Source of the DNA: Litchfieldia sinesaloumensis
GTDB lineage: Bacteria; Bacillota; Bacilli; Bacillales; Bacillaceae_L
DNA length: 64,000 nucleotides
Direction of reading: 5' to 3'
Assembly: GCF_900156865.1 (NCBI RefSeq)
Contig: NZ_LT732529.1
Coordinates: 2,668,460 to 2,732,459, forward strand
A model generated the notes under the pieces. That model was not told the origin of the DNA. It saw nothing but the letters and a program-made list of their open reading frames with translations, and ran no database searches. Position 1 is the stretch's first letter, and the number at the start of each line of letters is the position of its first letter. Shown here in pieces: positions 8,406 through 16,298 of the stretch. The position numbers and the translations under genes are program-made.

Positions 8406-9824
8406 TTAGTTAGTTACTGTATTAGTAGGTTCGTATATTTTTACCTCAAATGACTTCTTGACGATTGCTCTTGCTTCTTTGATCGAATCCATTTCTCCTA
8501 GGGACATTAATTGAGCAATGATATTACCAATCGCCGTTGCTTCAACTGGGCCTGCAACAACCTCTTTTCCAGTTACATCGGCAATTAATTGATTAAGCAT
8601 TTCATTTTGACAACCGCCACCAATGACATTTATCTTAGAAAATGACTTTTCAAAGATTTCCTCAATCTCCGTAACAGCATCTTGATAAGACTCTGCTAAA
8701 CTATCGTAAACACACTTTGCGACCTGACCAGGAGTGCTAGGGATTGGTTGATTGGTTTCAATACAAAGTTTTTGAATCTCTTCAATCATGTTATCTGGCT
8801 TTAAGAAACGATCATCGTTCACATTAACGGTTGCGGTAAAATCTGTTTCCTTTCGTGCCAAATCAACTAATTCTGCGAAAGAATATTCATCATTGTAGTT
8901 ACGCTTTACCTCTTGGATCATCCAAAGACCCATAATATTTTTCAAGAAACGGTAACGATAATCAATACCGCCCTCATTCGTGAAATTATAATCCAATGCT
9001 TTTGTCACACAAATTGGGAAATGATTTTCAGTTCCAATCAGCGACCACGTTCCCGAACTGATATAAATGCTATCATCCCCTTCAGGTACTGCAATTACGG
9101 CAGAGCCAGTATCATGTGTTGCAGGAAGAATCACCTTCATATCAAAGCCAATCTCTTTCACTAGTTCCTCTGACAGTGTACCGAGCACCGTCTTAGGTGC
9201 TTTGATTTCTTGGAACATCTCTTTGTTAAGACCAAGTGTGTCTAAAATGTCGCCATCCCATTTTTTTGTAAAGGCATTTACGAGTTGTGTGGAAGTCGCA
9301 TTTGTATATTCATTTGCTTTTTTACCTGTTAGTAGATAGTTGAAGTAATCCGGTATCATTAAAAAGGACTTGGCTTTTTCAAGGATTTCAGGATTGTTTT
9401 TCTTGATCGAATACAATTGGTAGATTGTATTAAATTTCAGAAATTGAATGCCTGTTTCCAGGTAAAGGCGTTCCTTTGAGAAAAGCTCAAAAACTTCCTC
9501 CATCATGCCATCTGTTCGTGGGTCCCGATAGGCCACCGCATCTGTAAGAAGTTGGTCATGTTCATCGAGTAACACAAAATCAACCGCCCATGTATCGATG
9601 CCGATACTGTCAGGTTGAATACCACGTTCGCCACACTTCTTCAAACCAGCGATGATTTCTTGAAACAGTTTATCTACTTCCCAGCAAAAAAAGTTATCTT
9701 TTTTTACAATCTTATTTTCAAAGCGGTGAATTTCCTCAAGCTTCATTATCCCATCTTCGAGATACCCTAAGATGAGTCTCCCACTAGAGGCACCAATATC
9801 AACAGCTACGCTGTATTTTGTCAT
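8406..9824 (-). CDS. rhaB: L-rhamnulokinase
   Basis: The 472-residue FGGY-family kinase phosphorylates L-rhamnulose to L-rhamnulose 1-phosphate with ATP. It shows the N-terminal phosphate-binding motif VAVDIGASSGRLILG, IGIDTWAVDFVLLD near residue 77, the ATP-domain segment ATHDTGSAVIAVP, YISSGTWSLIGTE and NVIGGGCQNEMLNQLIAD. An ATG fifteen bases further upstream lies inside the GGAAGGTGAGC site, so the ATG at 9824 is the better start. It is first in the rhaBA operon; a cre-like site lies just upstream of the ribosome binding site, and an AraC regulator gene precedes it on the same strand. Confidence 0.95.
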   Translation of the reverse strand: MTKYSVAVDIGASSGRLILGYLEDGIMKLEEIHRFENKIVKKDNFFCWEVDKLFQEIIAGLKKCGERGIQPDSIGIDTWAVDFVLLDEHDQLLTDAVAYRDPRTDGMMEEVFELFSKERLYLETGIQFLKFNTIYQLYSIKKNNPEILEKAKSFLMIPDYFNYLLTGKKANEYTNATSTQLVNAFTKKWDGDILDTLGLNKEMFQEIKAPKTVLGTLSEELVKEIGFDMKVILPATHDTGSAVIAVPEGDDSIYISSGTWSLIGTENHFPICVTKALDYNFTNEGGIDYRYRFLKNIMGLWMIQEVKRNYNDEYSFAELVDLARKETDFTATVNVNDDRFLKPDNMIEEIQKLCIETNQPIPSTPGQVAKCVYDSLAESYQDAVTEIEEIFEKSFSKINVIGGGCQNEMLNQLIADVTGKEVVAGPVEATAIGNIIAQLMSLGEMDSIKEARAIVKKSFEVKIYEPTNTVTN

Positions 9825-9839
9825 ATGCTCACCTTCCAA

Positions 9840-9853
9840 TGTAATCGCTTACT
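9840..9853. promoter_or_regulatory. cre-like site (CcpA) before rhaB
   Basis: TGTAATCGCTTACT matches the cre consensus TGWAANCGNTNWCA at all but the last base. It lies just upstream of the rhaB ribosome binding site, where CcpA would block transcription. Thirteen of these bases recur upstream of rhaM. Confidence 0.6.
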
Positions 9854-9931
9854 ACTTTCTATCATACTAGGAATATGACAACTTTCCTATATCGTTATTC
9901 ATCAAATTTATTGTCCTTATTTGCACAAAAT

Positions 9932-9958
9932 AAAAAAAGCAATCAGAAAAGATTACTT
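9932..9958 (-). terminator. Terminator of the AraC-family regulator gene
   Basis: AAGCAATC (9937-9944) pairs with GATTACTT (9951-9958, one G-U pair) around a six-base loop, followed on the minus strand by a T run. The stop codon lies in the hairpin. Confidence 0.7.
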
Positions 9959-10918
9959 CTCCAATTGCTCTCGGTATTGTTTTGGGGTTACTCCATATTT
10001 TTTCTTGAAGATACGGTAAAAATAACTGATATTATCATAGCCGATTTCTTCTGCTACGTGAGTAACTGGTATTTTTGTATGTTCGAGTAATTCCTTCGCT
10101 TTAATAAGGCGTCTTTCCTGAAGAAGCTCCTTAAACGTTAGCTTTGTCACCTTTTTAATAATCTTACTCAATGAATAATGAGTTTGGTTTAATCTTTCGG
10201 ATAAATCATATAGGGATGCTGTTCGATAATGCGTATCGATATACTTCAGTGATTCTACAATGATATATTCCGAAGGTTCATTCTCTTCTTTATGTTTTAC
10301 TTTATTTACATTTTTAATGAGTTCGATCAGCAGCAGACCCATGTAAAGCTTAATTGTTGAATCTGAAAGGTTGGTAGGGTTTATTATTTCTTCAATGATT
10401 TTTTGAACCAATTCCTGTATGTTCTCTACTTCTGAAACCATGAAATAGAGGAACTGTCCACTTTGGGAGTTATTGAAGAGACTACTAAAAATAAACTTGG
10501 TTATTGTATTATCTGTCGATATGAATGAAAAGATAAAATCGAAAAATTCAGGTTTGATGATGAAATTGATGATAATATCTTCCTCGTTACTAGCCTGAAT
10601 TTCATGTTCAATATGTTGGTTTAAAAATAATAATTCACCCTGTTTTAACGTAAGTGGTTCAGAGCCAACAGTTTGCTTTAACTGTCCATGATACACATAA
10701 TTGACTTCGATGTAATCATGTTTATGCTTCGGAAAATCGACAAAGCGAGTATGTTTGCGAACCATAATCAAAGAATCATCGCCAAGGAATTTCTCACTCT
10801 CAATAATGAAGTTATTTTGATTCGTATAAAGATCCTTAATAACCTCAGGATTTTCTTCTAGAATGGCTTTTTCTTCGTCTGAAATCTTTCTCAACTCTTC
10901 TAGTAATTCTAAGTTCAT
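9953..10918 (-). CDS. AraC family transcriptional regulator, probable activator of rhamnose genes
   Basis: The 321-residue protein has an N-terminal cupin (HKHDYIEVNYVYHGQLKQ, then LKQGELLFLNQHIEHEI) and a C-terminal AraC DNA-binding domain ending in YDNISYFYRIFKKKYGVTPKQYR. A longer reading beginning at TTG 10963 overlaps a TATAAT promoter element and has no ribosome binding site, so the ATG at 10918 is preferred. It lies directly upstream of rhaB, with a terminator between, so an activator role on rhaBA is likely from position and family. It may respond to rhamnose itself while the DeoR protein responds to a phosphorylated intermediate; that split is inference. Confidence 0.88.
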   Translation of the reverse strand: MNLELLEELRKISDEEKAILEENPEVIKDLYTNQNNFIIESEKFLGDDSLIMVRKHTRFVDFPKHKHDYIEVNYVYHGQLKQTVGSEPLTLKQGELLFLNQHIEHEIQASNEEDIIINFIIKPEFFDFIFSFISTDNTITKFIFSSLFNNSQSGQFLYFMVSEVENIQELVQKIIEEIINPTNLSDSTIKLYMGLLLIELIKNVNKVKHKEENEPSEYIIVESLKYIDTHYRTASLYDLSERLNQTHYSLSKIIKKVTKLTFKELLQERRLIKAKELLEHTKIPVTHVAEEIGYDNISYFYRIFKKKYGVTPKQYREQLEK

Positions 10919-10946
10919 ACTGTCACACTCGTTTATACCAAATTTT

Positions 10947-10952
10947 ATTATA
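10947..10952 (-). promoter_or_regulatory. -10 element for the AraC-family gene
   Basis: TATAAT on the minus strand lies about 30 bases upstream of the chosen ATG and just after the preceding terminator. No convincing -35 was found, which would suit an activator-dependent or weak promoter. Confidence 0.4.
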
Positions 10953-10962
10953 GTATAACACA

Positions 10963-11001
10963 AAAAAAAGACTCGATCCTGTATAGAACAGAGGATTGAG
11001 T
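10963..11001 (-). terminator. Terminator of the permease/GH78 transcript
   Basis: ACTCGATCCT (10971-10980) pairs with AGGATTGAGT (10992-11001), one wobble pair, followed on the minus strand by CTTTTTTTT. Confidence 0.88.
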
Positions 11002-11095
11002 AGTAGTAAAAAAGAGAGCATCGGAATTACTACTTTGAACAAATGTAACAATGCTACCTATATGGTATTTTTCTAACTCTTGAATAAGTTTATGC

Positions 11096-13942
11096 TTAGA
11101 ATTCTAAACTAGAGTAATTTTTCCCATTCACTTGTAATACGGTATTCTTCTCAACATCAATTTCCACCATTACCTCTTCGGGATGGTTTATTTGAATATT
11201 GGTGTAATCACCATAATCTTTGCAATTAATGTTAATAGGGCCATAGGGTGTTGGTACAGAGCCTTTAATCCACTTTAGCCCATTTAATTTAGGTGAGATG
11301 GAAACTTTGGTAAATCCTGGTTCAAGTGGTTTTACACCTAAAAACATAACTCCAAATACATATGTTGGAGCTGCGGACCAAGCGTGACAGTGACTCCGAC
11401 TAAAATCTCCTTCAATTAACTCCCAGCCCTCCCAGCAAGTTGTTGCATCATTCTCAAGCATATAACCATAGATATCCCTGATGCTTTCTAGTATCGTTTC
11501 TGTTTTGCCCAGTTCCAGTAAAGCCTGATAATAAAAAAATAAAACAAAGGGACTCTTAATCTGTACAAAATCTGCTGGTGGATTTTTGATATATTCTTCA
11601 ATCACTTGTTTTCGTGTGTCTTCAGCACTATCCGTTAAGTATACGATAAGGTTAGTCTGAATACTTCGAACCTTAGATGGTCTTCCATCCTCATGAATAC
11701 TATCGATATACACTTTTTCTTCTTCATCCCATAAATGAATGTTTATCGCTTTCTTAACCTTTTCTGCCAACAATTGATACTCATTCGCATCCTCTCGTTC
11801 ACCAATAAGTGAAGCTAAGTATGCCGTTTGTCTTAGTGCATCAACTAGCAAAGCATTTTGATGCGTAACAATCTTATGTTCTGTATCCATTGGAGCCCAG
11901 TCCAGCATATTCCAGGCGGAAATTTCTAATAAGCCATCCTCATTAATAAACTCGTTAAAACGTTGAACGGTAAGCTTTAATTCAGGGTATACTTCTTTTA
12001 TAAAATCGAAATCTCCAGAATATCGATAATATTCTCGGCAAGCCATCATCCATAAAATCGACCATGCGGTTAACACATTTTGCCATCCGCTCGGGACTTG
12101 TGATTCTGGTAATGGGGAACGATAAACAGATTTCGAGATAAGCTTTAAGCACCTTTTCACCAGGTCATAGTTTCCAAATGCATAATAATTCATCAGTGAA
12201 ATATTATATGAGTCACCTGTCCAAAGGGCCTGTTCATAGGCTGGACAGTCAATGATTGTATCCTGTGCGCACATACGAATTGTATGTTTGGAAATCTCCC
12301 AAACCTCATTCAACTGGTAATCAGAACTACTAAAGCCCCCCATATTTCCGACTGGGAAAGTTGTTACATCTACTTTGATATTGTAAATCTTGATCGGTTT
12401 TGAGAAGTTTCTAACGGTAAGGAGCATATAGCGAAATCCTCTAGGAATAAACGAACGATACACCTGACGACCGTCCTTCGCAATATATCTAAGAGAATTG
12501 TTCAATGAAAAAGTATGCTCAATCCTTCCATCTTGATGGAGACTTTCAAATAAAAAGAAATCAATGATTGTTTCCTTCTCTGCCTCAACTTCAAACTCGA
12601 TATGCCCCAAATATTCCTTACCAAAGTCGATAAGATACTCTGTATCCCCTCTTTCCATCGGATGTATTTCTGTAAAACTAGTAGTAGGTAGCACCATATT
12701 TTGATGCTCCAATGGCAAGGAATGTGTACGGATGTCATCTTTAAATATAGAAAGGAGGCTGACGTTATCTGTACATACAAATAAATCTGGAATATCTTTT
12801 ATCAAACTTTTGAATGGCATCAATTCACTAATGGAAGATACATTCTTAATTTGTAAATATGCTTCTGTTGTTGGGATTACCTTGTCTATTGGAAAACCAA
12901 TCTGTAAATTTGTTTTTGAATAAAATGGCCCAATGACAGAGAACTTAGAGTTACCTGGGCTATAAGGTGCTTTTAACACTACTTTATCAGGAAAGTCAAA
13001 AGCTAAATGGATGATTGGTTCGTGAAATGATCCAGATACATCTATTAAAAGTAGATTTGCTCCTTTTCTCAGCTTCACATTTTCATATTTTCCATTTCTG
13101 GTTTCATACTCTATACCATTCAAGTTAAACTGCCATTTTGCTTCTGCATGTGGGTCAAATGTTAAGGTCATCACACCCTCAGTATTTTCCTCTGAATGTA
13201 TTTCTGTCGCGACATATCCTTGCATTATTTTTCCATTGTTATTATCGTATTCCCCTGGAAAAAATACTGGCTTCAAATCTATCGAAAAGTGCTGTGATAT
13301 TGCCTTAACTTCTTTTAAAGATAATACACTTTTCGGAAAGACTGGTTCGTTAGTTAAGTGAGGTATATCCCTAGGAATTAACTCTCCCCAAGGGCCCATC
13401 CCATGCGTTCCAATGACCTCTGCATCGTTCCACGTAGAATCATCAAAGTCTAGCTGTTCCCAATTATCGTAAAATAGTCCTGCATCATAAATTTCGGACC
13501 ATGTTAAGCAATTAGACATCTTCACTGTTTCTTGAATAAAGCCTTTATGTTGAGCTGTCTTCCACTTATTATCTGTACCAATGTGATAGCTAAAATTCTC
13601 ATTATGAAAGAAATCTACCTGCGCAATTAATCCTCCTCGACCCTCTATGTATTGCATCGTTCCCATACCATAATGGTTGACTAGGATAGCAATGACATTT
13701 TCTCCTTTATTAATTCCAGTTAGCTCATACTGATCATAGTGCCACTCTGTTGTCCAACCACGGACAGGCCCTGATCCAATTAATCTACCATTCAGATAGA
13801 CAGTATATTTTGTGTCTGCGGATAAGGTTAAGATTGCTGAGTCAAACTCTGAAGGAACTGTAAATGTTCTTCTGAAGCAAGACCATTGATTTCTTGGCCG
13901 TTCACCGCTCTGATCCCATATCCAGTTTGCTTTCCATTCCAT
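11096..13942 (-). CDS. Alpha-L-rhamnosidase-type glycoside hydrolase, GH78
   Basis: The 948-residue enzyme has N-terminal beta domains (FRRTFTVP and KYTVYLNGRLIGSGPVRGW near 25-65) and a C-terminal (alpha/alpha)6 catalytic barrel. The motif DCPAYEQALWTGD at 565-577 places D565, E570 and D577 with exactly the spacing of the rhamnose-contacting acid residues of Bacillus sp. GL1 RhaB. WEGWELIEGD near the C-terminus supplies the later glutamate. No signal peptide is visible, so it should act on imported rhamnosides. AGGAGG six bases before ATG 13942 decides the start over an upstream reading. It follows the two permease genes after a long hairpin and ends at a strong terminator. Exact linkage specificity unknown. 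Confidence 0.88.
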   Translation of the reverse strand: MEWKANWIWDQSGERPRNQWSCFRRTFTVPSEFDSAILTLSADTKYTVYLNGRLIGSGPVRGWTTEWHYDQYELTGINKGENVIAILVNHYGMGTMQYIEGRGGLIAQVDFFHNENFSYHIGTDNKWKTAQHKGFIQETVKMSNCLTWSEIYDAGLFYDNWEQLDFDDSTWNDAEVIGTHGMGPWGELIPRDIPHLTNEPVFPKSVLSLKEVKAISQHFSIDLKPVFFPGEYDNNNGKIMQGYVATEIHSEENTEGVMTLTFDPHAEAKWQFNLNGIEYETRNGKYENVKLRKGANLLLIDVSGSFHEPIIHLAFDFPDKVVLKAPYSPGNSKFSVIGPFYSKTNLQIGFPIDKVIPTTEAYLQIKNVSSISELMPFKSLIKDIPDLFVCTDNVSLLSIFKDDIRTHSLPLEHQNMVLPTTSFTEIHPMERGDTEYLIDFGKEYLGHIEFEVEAEKETIIDFFLFESLHQDGRIEHTFSLNNSLRYIAKDGRQVYRSFIPRGFRYMLLTVRNFSKPIKIYNIKVDVTTFPVGNMGGFSSSDYQLNEVWEISKHTIRMCAQDTIIDCPAYEQALWTGDSYNISLMNYYAFGNYDLVKRCLKLISKSVYRSPLPESQVPSGWQNVLTAWSILWMMACREYYRYSGDFDFIKEVYPELKLTVQRFNEFINEDGLLEISAWNMLDWAPMDTEHKIVTHQNALLVDALRQTAYLASLIGEREDANEYQLLAEKVKKAINIHLWDEEEKVYIDSIHEDGRPSKVRSIQTNLIVYLTDSAEDTRKQVIEEYIKNPPADFVQIKSPFVLFFYYQALLELGKTETILESIRDIYGYMLENDATTCWEGWELIEGDFSRSHCHAWSAAPTYVFGVMFLGVKPLEPGFTKVSISPKLNGLKWIKGSVPTPYGPININCKDYGDYTNIQINHPEEVMVEIDVEKNTVLQVNGKNYSSLEF

Positions 13943-13959
13943 CCTATTTCCTCCTAATG

Positions 13960-14006
13960 AAAAGACCCGATTTACGTAGCTCAACTACGTGGTTCTCGGG
14001 TCTTTT
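13960..14006 (-). terminator. Long intercistronic hairpin between permease and GH78 genes
   Basis: AAAAGACCCGA (13960-13970) pairs perfectly with TCGGGTCTTTT (13996-14006), and inside it ACGTAG pairs with CTACGT. The T tail is short (TTTT) and is followed within a few bases by the AGGAGG site of the GH78 gene. It may be a partial terminator or an RNA-processing and stability element rather than a full stop. Confidence 0.65.
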
Positions 14007-14019
14007 CATATAATTTCGG

Positions 14020-14907
14020 TTATTTTACTGATCCTGCTGTCATTCCTGCTACAATCTGTTTATTAAAAATAATAAATAAAATTAGAGGCGGAATTGAAAT
14101 TAGGATAATATTAGTAAAGAGTAAATTCCACTCTGTCATATACATACTCATGAAGTTATAAAGTGTTAATTGTAGTGTTGCATTTTCTGCCCCTGGGAAA
14201 AAGTACAATGGATTTACGAAATCATTGTACACATTCACAGCTGTTAATACGATAACTGTTGCTGATACAGGTTTTAATAACGGCAAAATAATATTGAAGT
14301 ATAATCTAAATCTTCCACATCCATCTATAAGTGCCGCTTCATCTAATGACTTAGGGATGGTGACCATAAAACTACGATACAGCATGATTGTAAACGGTAG
14401 ATTAAGGGCAACCTCGACACCAATGATCCCAGGCATTGTTTTAAATAGCCCGATTTCCTGTAATACCCAGATAGTTGGGACAACAGCTGGTGGGATAATC
14501 AGACCTACTAGAATTAAGAAATTGAAGAGAGGTGTAATCTTTGTTACTTTCCTACTAATAACATATCCCGCTGCACTTCCGAACAAGATTAACAGGACGA
14601 TTGAAAAGCCTGTAATCATGATACTGTTGTAAAATGCAGTAAGTATCATGCCATCGCGTGCCATTAATACTTCTTTCAAGTTATCAAAAAATTGAAAAGT
14701 ACTTGGCCAATCCATATTCAATAATGAAGCCTCTTTCGTACTTTTAAACGCATTGATGATAACAAAATAAAATGGAATACCAAAGATGACGAGTGTTGCT
14801 AAAACAGCGAAAGTTTCTACTAAGATTTTACCTACCTTTTTCACTGTTCTGTTATTACTTTTCTCATGAACCGTGGTAGGTTGAAGATTCGATACAGTAT
14901 TACTCAT
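14020..14907 (-). CDS. Carbohydrate ABC transporter permease (MalG type)
   Basis: The 295-residue membrane protein has six predicted hydrophobic segments and the cytoplasmic EAA loop EAALIDGCGRFRLYFNIILP, which contacts the transport ATPase. It belongs to the CUT1 family of sugar importers, MalG side, as shown by IPFYFVIINAFKS near the start. It overlaps the preceding permease gene by one base (shared stop/start), so the two are translated together. The matching binding protein is probably the lipoprotein at 19319. No ATPase gene is present nearby; in Bacillus such systems share MsmX. The cargo is likely a rhamnose-containing oligosaccharide, inferred from flanking GH78 genes. Confidence 0.9.
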   Translation of the reverse strand: MSNTVSNLQPTTVHEKSNNRTVKKVGKILVETFAVLATLVIFGIPFYFVIINAFKSTKEASLLNMDWPSTFQFFDNLKEVLMARDGMILTAFYNSIMITGFSIVLLILFGSAAGYVISRKVTKITPLFNFLILVGLIIPPAVVPTIWVLQEIGLFKTMPGIIGVEVALNLPFTIMLYRSFMVTIPKSLDEAALIDGCGRFRLYFNIILPLLKPVSATVIVLTAVNVYNDFVNPLYFFPGAENATLQLTLYNFMSMYMTEWNLLFTNIILISIPPLILFIIFNKQIVAGMTAGSVK

Positions 14908-15773
14908 TATAAATCAACCTCTTTCTTATTGAGATAAGCATATAGAGGAAAAGCTAATGCAGCAACTAGAATAAATAAAATTACGTTTCCTGCTGTTGAT
15001 AGACCGTAGAAGCCTGCCTGATATTGTTTATAAATAATAGATGCAATCAAGTCTGTACTAAACCCAGGCCCACCTTTGGTCATAGCCCAAATTAAGTCGA
15101 ATGAACGTAAGCCACCTATAAATGAAAGGATGATAACTGTATTCATAGCAGGACGACTAAGCGGAAGTATAATACTCTTAAACTTATGCCAAGCATTTCC
15201 GCCGTCAATCGCAAGAGCTTCATAATAATCTTGTGGAATGGATAATATTCCTGCGATGAAGATAACAGTTGCGATCCCTACACCTTTCCATACATCAACA
15301 AATGCTACTGATAGAAGTGCTATTTTCGTATCACCAAGCCAATCAGGGCCTACAATACCTAGTGCTTCAAGGGTAATATTAATTAATCCTTGAGATGGGT
15401 GCATCATCATTGAAAATGCAATACCGACCGCAATTGTACTTAATAATGTAGGAAAGAATACCATTGACCGTATAAATCCAACGGTTTTAAGTTTTGTAGA
15501 AAGAAAGATTCCTAGTAAAAGTCCAATGACTACTTTTAGTCCACTTGTAACAACTGCATAAATAATAGTATTTTTAAATCCAATGTTCAAAGAAGGTTCC
15601 GTTAAAAATGTGATAAAGTTTTCAAATCCGATAAATTCCCAATCTGTTAATGTCCACCATGTCATACTAAAGAAGAAGGACATTATGGTTGGTAATAAGA
15701 AGAAGACAAAATATACAATTCCTGCGGGAAGTAGAAAGTAGTACGAATACGTTTTTTTCGTTAAAGTATTCAC
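14907..15773 (-). CDS. Carbohydrate ABC transporter permease (MalF type)
   Basis: The 288-residue protein begins with a short basic stretch and a hydrophobic helix (SYYFLLPAGIVYFVFFLLPT), has about six membrane segments, and carries the EAA loop YEALAIDGGNAWHKFKSIILP. It is the CUT1 first permease and pairs with the gene that overlaps its end. It is the first gene of the permease-permease-GH78 unit, with a cre-like site about 50 bases upstream of its start. Unusually, the binding-protein gene is separated from it by a GH78 and a Dabb gene. Confidence 0.9.
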   Translation of the reverse strand: MNTLTKKTYSYYFLLPAGIVYFVFFLLPTIMSFFFSMTWWTLTDWEFIGFENFITFLTEPSLNIGFKNTIIYAVVTSGLKVVIGLLLGIFLSTKLKTVGFIRSMVFFPTLLSTIAVGIAFSMMMHPSQGLINITLEALGIVGPDWLGDTKIALLSVAFVDVWKGVGIATVIFIAGILSIPQDYYEALAIDGGNAWHKFKSIILPLSRPAMNTVIILSFIGGLRSFDLIWAMTKGGPGFSTDLIASIIYKQYQAGFYGLSTAGNVILFILVAALAFPLYAYLNKKEVDL

Positions 15774-15820
15774 TGTCCTTAGCCCCTTTCCAAAAGATTA
15801 TTCATTGTAATTAACTAAAT

Positions 15821-15834
15821 TATAAGCGCTTTCA
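15821..15834. promoter_or_regulatory. cre-like site before the permease operon
   Basis: TATAAGCGCTTTCA matches cre consensus TGWAANCGNTNWCA except at position 2. It lies in the 160-base gap upstream of the first permease gene, which suggests this gap holds an own promoter under CcpA control. Confidence 0.55.
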
Positions 15835-15935
15835 ACACAATATATAAGTGACACATTCTTTTGAATTAAGTGCAGATTTTTTTGGTTGCGATCTATTTTC
15901 TACATTCATGTTTTAAGAGAGGATTTTAATGGCAC

Positions 15936-16238
15936 CTATTGAATCTCATAATCTACTACAATTACATTTTCAATAACTTCTTGAAGTGATGCTCCAAATT
16001 GTTGGTGGATAGGGTGTGGCAAATAATCATCAAGTGCTTGTCTGTCTTCGAATGTGATGCGTAGCCCTAAATTATAGCCCTGTATTTTATCAGTTTCTCC
16101 TGTCACATTCATACCCGCAGAAAGGTCTACAATCCCTGGGATTGTTTTTTTAAATCCTAACAGTTGATTTAATAGTTCTTGATATCTTTGTTTTGTTATT
16201 TTCTCATTAAATTTAAACACAACTAAATGCTCGTACAT
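15936..16238 (-). CDS. Dabb (stress-responsive alpha/beta barrel) domain protein
   Basis: The 100-residue protein starts MYEHLVVFKFNEKITK and contains DLSAGMNVTGE, LGLRITFEDRQALDDYLPHP and VVDYEI, the pattern of the small dimeric alpha/beta-barrel Dabb family. Members in sugar loci are of unclear function; some resemble mutarotases or ligand-binding barrels. The start follows GAGGTAG. It sits between two GH78 genes and is separated from the upstream one by a terminator-like hairpin. A role in handling a sugar anomer is only a guess. Confidence 0.85.
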   Translation of the reverse strand: MYEHLVVFKFNEKITKQRYQELLNQLLGFKKTIPGIVDLSAGMNVTGETDKIQGYNLGLRITFEDRQALDDYLPHPIHQQFGASLQEVIENVIVVDYEIQ

Positions 16239-16264
16239 ATTTCTACCTCATTTCATATTTTCAA

Positions 16265-16289
16265 AAGAAGCCGGCTATGCCGACTTCTT
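16265..16289 (-). terminator. Hairpin between the 971-residue GH78 gene and the Dabb gene
   Basis: AAGAAGCCGGC (16265-16275) pairs with GCCGACTTCTT (16279-16289) with one mismatch and a three-base loop. The T tail is CTTCTTTTG, so it is a moderate terminator. Confidence 0.65.
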
Positions 16290-16298
16290 TGTTTACTT